Assembly (NCBI GenBank): GCA_900155495.1
Contig: FTLJ01000044.1
Span: 1-10,025 of the forward strand
Length of the DNA: 10,025 nt
Direction of reading: 5' to 3'
From: Porogramme epimiltina
Taxonomy: Eukaryota > Basidiomycota > Agaricomycetes > Polyporales > Polyporaceae
The position numbers and the translations under genes were made by a program. Positions 7,992 through 10,025 of this stretch are shown in pieces (the first letter of the stretch is position 1; each line of letters begins with the position of its first letter). The notes beneath the pieces are model-generated. The model was not told the origin of the DNA and did no database searches. It saw nothing but the letters and a program-made list of their open reading frames with translations.

Positions 7992-9522
7992 TTACTTCTC
8001 GGGGTAGTCGGCGGAATAAGTGAATATACGTGGAAGCAGGCGGCGCTTAACGCCGTCTGCGCACTTGATCACGAAGCCGTGTTTGTATGCTTTCATAAAC
8101 TCGTCGTCCAGTAGCAGGAGCTATATTTCTTGGAATAGCTTCAGCTTGCAAAATTGAAGCACCTAGTCCATTGGTGTCCGGCCGAAGTGATCGGTGTATG
8201 CCTTCTTGAGATGGTCAGGGACCTGTCAAAAGGAGTGGTCAGCTACTGAACGCCCGAGCGAGGGAGACACGAGGCAGTGGAGAAGAAGCTCTCCGCAGAA
8301 ATCGGCATGAAGCGGAAGCGTCGGTGTGACGCGGGTGAGCTCGGGAACAAGGAAACTCGGGAGACTAAGGGTGAGTGGTCCCAAGAGGCTCTCGAGAGCG
8401 CGTCGGAGCCGAAGATGCGACGTCCTAGATGAGAGCAAAGTAGGGGGGCGAGGTGGTCAGTAATGACATGAGTGTGCAAAATTATGTGGGGGATGTACGC
8501 TACGTGCTCCGCGGCGAACTGAGTCGGCCGCGCGCGCACATACTTGGTTAAGAAACAGAAATACATATAAATTGGCCAGAGAGACGCATTGCCAAATTGC
8601 GCGAGCTGCGTCTCATCTGACCAAAACATGAGCTCTACGATGGCTACTCCAGCTCGTCGGGGTCGTCTGGGTGACGTGGCCTAATTCGCATCTTGATGAC
8701 TTCAGCGAGTGCAGCATCACTGTCGATGCAGTCTGTATAGATACGAATGGGATCAGGCGACGCGCGCGCGCTGCTTGGTTCTGGTGGGGCGCGACCGTCT
8801 AATTCGGGCTGCCAGTCCGTTTCGTGCGGGAGCCAGGCGAATTTTTTGGCGTGTGCCTGCGGGCACGTCGGGGAGAGGGTAGGTATCGCCGGACGTGTCA
8901 TTGAGGGCGGCGGGCCATATGAGCCTGATCGTCTATAGACTATGACAGGCGTTGTTCGCTGGGCGGCGAAAGGTGGAGGGGATGGGGGTGGACCGTGGCG
9001 TGGCGCGCGGGCTCTCTTGCGTGTTGACGTGGTCGTACTGAAAAGGCAGGCCCACCCCGCCCGACTAGCGCACGGACGTGGCGGGGCTGCCTGACGGGGC
9101 ACACCCGGGGGTGTCGTCACGGCTCTTCACAAGAGGGCGTCGTCAGCGCAAGGACTAGCGCAATGGGTATGACACTTACTGAGGTACCTGCGCTAGATAT
9201 TTGCTACTGAATAAAGCGCACGTTCTCGACCCCGCGCGGGGTCAAGACGGGCTGCCAGTACTGTAATAATGAACATAATCATTGATATAATAATGCATAA
9301 TCATAGTACAATAAAAAAACTTACCGGGCCCACGCGCAAGCGTATATCACGCTCAGCTTCGAGGCGCGCCCGTTTGGTAGACCGTTCCTCTTCTAGTTCG
9401 GCCGTGCATTTGGTAAAAAGGTAGCGGGTGGAGTCGGACTTATATGCGCACCAGCGCGCCTCGTGTTTGCTCGACATTGGAGACTCTTTGTCGCAGCTAC
9501 GGTGGGGGCATTTGTACGACAT
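7992..9522 (-). mobile_element. Decayed Plavaka-type DNA transposon, N-terminal part
   Basis: Remnant of a Plavaka transposase gene. The ATG at 9522 starts a 66-codon exon with the N-terminal zinc-finger-like segment MSYKCPHRSCDKESP and a charged helix (to 9325), then an intron at 9261-9324. A Pro-rich linker follows, then KFAWLPHETDW, RIYTDCIDSDAALAEVIKM and RPRHPDDPDEL, ending in TAG near 8644. One frame over comes VAIVELMFWSDETQLAQFGN, ASLWPIYMYF, KYVRARPTQFAAEHVAYIP (to 8489). After a 266-nt interruption come VPDHLKKAYTDHFGRTPMD, LLLLDDEFMKAYKHG, VIKCADGVKRRLLP and RIFTYSADYPEK, ending at a GTAAG donor-like site. The breaks are TAG at 9204-9206, a frameshift near 8650, and TAGs at 8163-8165 and 8121-8123; the last stands where the family usually has Trp. 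The catalytic middle and C-terminal parts are missing, and I identified no terminal inverted repeats. It is non-autonomous and dead. Confidence 0.85.
8223..8488 (-). other. 266-nt interruption inside the Plavaka coding sequence
   Basis: In related transposases AYIP runs straight into (S/x)LPD. Here the two halves (ending 8489 and resuming 8222) are separated by 266 nt, pyrimidine-rich when read along the transposase. Its downstream end is a textbook acceptor: AGCTGACC as branch site, a pyrimidine tract and TTGACAG. No strong donor is visible at the upstream end; the nearest GT is a weak GTCATT at 8467. It could be an enlarged intron whose donor has been lost, or an insertion. Confidence 0.5.
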
Positions 9523-9803
9523 CGTAACTGCTCTGTTGGGGGTGCAAAATCCTGGCGGCGGGAGCGCGGGGCAGCGCCGGGCGGTTGAGAGCGCGGCAGT
9601 TGAGAACAGAATGTGGCCAAGTCCGGGATCCGAACAACGCGCCCAATAGGCCACCAAGTTGACATTCGTTGTGCTCTGCACCCACAAGGGACGCGAGGCT
9701 GCGTCAGCCCCATAGAGCAAATGAGAGTAAGTCTCCTGCGCCGCATTCAACAAATTAAAGTTTCGACGCGTCTTTTGCCACAAGCACAGTGAGTACTCGC
9801 ACG
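9523..9803. other. Flank between transposon remnant and right-edge gene
   Basis: About 280 bases upstream of the Plavaka start codon on its strand. The transposase frame stays open upstream to an ATG at 9783, but the residues carry no transposase feature and the zinc-finger-like start at 9522 is the natural one. The transposon's promoter and its 5' boundary should lie here; I could not find a terminal inverted repeat or target duplication. The stretch also contains a possible splice acceptor for the right-edge gene (CAAAAG near 9772). Confidence 0.4.
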
Positions 9804-10025
9804 CTATGCAATGGCCCCAGGCACATACCCCGAGAGCGAAGATATGTAGGTGGAGGATTGGAGGAGCCCTCCAAGACCGATTTCAAGAACACTGGTCGAA
9901 TTCCGCGCGTCGAACGTTTCGAGGGACGCCGCGTTGAAGAGTGACGCCCGGACGTTTCCTCCCGACAGGGAAAGCGCGATTGAGAGGGTGTCTTCCGAGA
10001 TGTTGCCGTTATAAACTGGTTCAGA
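9804..10025 (-). CDS. Unidentified gene, 3' end or exon, cut by the window edge
   Basis: An open frame enters from the right edge and runs 73 codons to TAG at 9804-9806. The residues look coding: balanced composition and alternating hydrophobic/polar strands, for example VYNGNISEDTLSIALSLSGG, VRASLFNAASLETFD and GGLLQSSTYISSLSG, resembling a beta-rich domain. I do not recognise the family. A strong donor, GTATGT, begins at 9828, 24 bp before the stop, so this could be an internal exon spliced to something further left rather than the true C terminus. It lies about 280 bp upstream of the transposon start on the same strand. Coding confidence is moderate, function unknown. Confidence 0.45.
   Translation of the reverse strand, partial: SEPVYNGNISEDTLSIALSLSGGNVRASLFNAASLETFDARNSTSVLEIGLGGLLQSSTYISSLSGYVPGAIA

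Overview
The window looks like nuclear DNA of a basidiomycete fungus, most likely an Agaricomycete. Coding is split by many short GT..AG introns (44-88 nt), several with CTNAY-like branch sites. The recognisable families are a secreted ExeM/NucH-type nuclease, a basidiomycete multi-span membrane protein, a fungal transcription-factor regulatory domain and a Plavaka transposase, and this mix fits that group. Splice models were built by hand from canonical sites, phase continuity and family resemblance. No homology search or transcript data was available.

Layout. 1-431: GC-rich leader with no supportable gene, ending in a TATA-like element. 432-1784 (+): nine-exon gene for a multi-span membrane protein. 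1785-2241 (+): broken, truncated tandem copy of the front of that gene. 2242-3160: no convincing gene; it holds an in-frame 30-bp duplication inside a doubtful 60-codon minus-strand ORF. 3161-5718 (-): best-supported gene, a nine-exon secreted endonuclease/exonuclease/phosphatase-family nuclease of 690 residues whose splice phases all close and whose catalytic motifs are all visible. 5719-7070: repeat-rich spacer with three kinds of short repeat. 7071-7680 (+): decayed fragment of a fungal transcription-factor domain. 7992-9522 (-): front part of a dead Plavaka-type DNA transposon with nonsense codons, a frameshift and a 266-nt interruption. 9804-10025 (-): 3' end, or one exon, of an unidentified gene running off the window.

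The genes do not form an operon or an evident cluster. About half the window is relics: a partial tandem duplicate, a transcription-factor fragment, a transposon remnant and repeats, with one healthy nuclease gene among them. This resembles an accessory or repeat-rich chromosomal segment rather than a core-gene block. I found no clear case of a wholly new system. The most informative items are the tandem paralogs, where an intron of one copy aligns with open reading frame in the other, and the acidic tail appended to the nuclease by its last exon.
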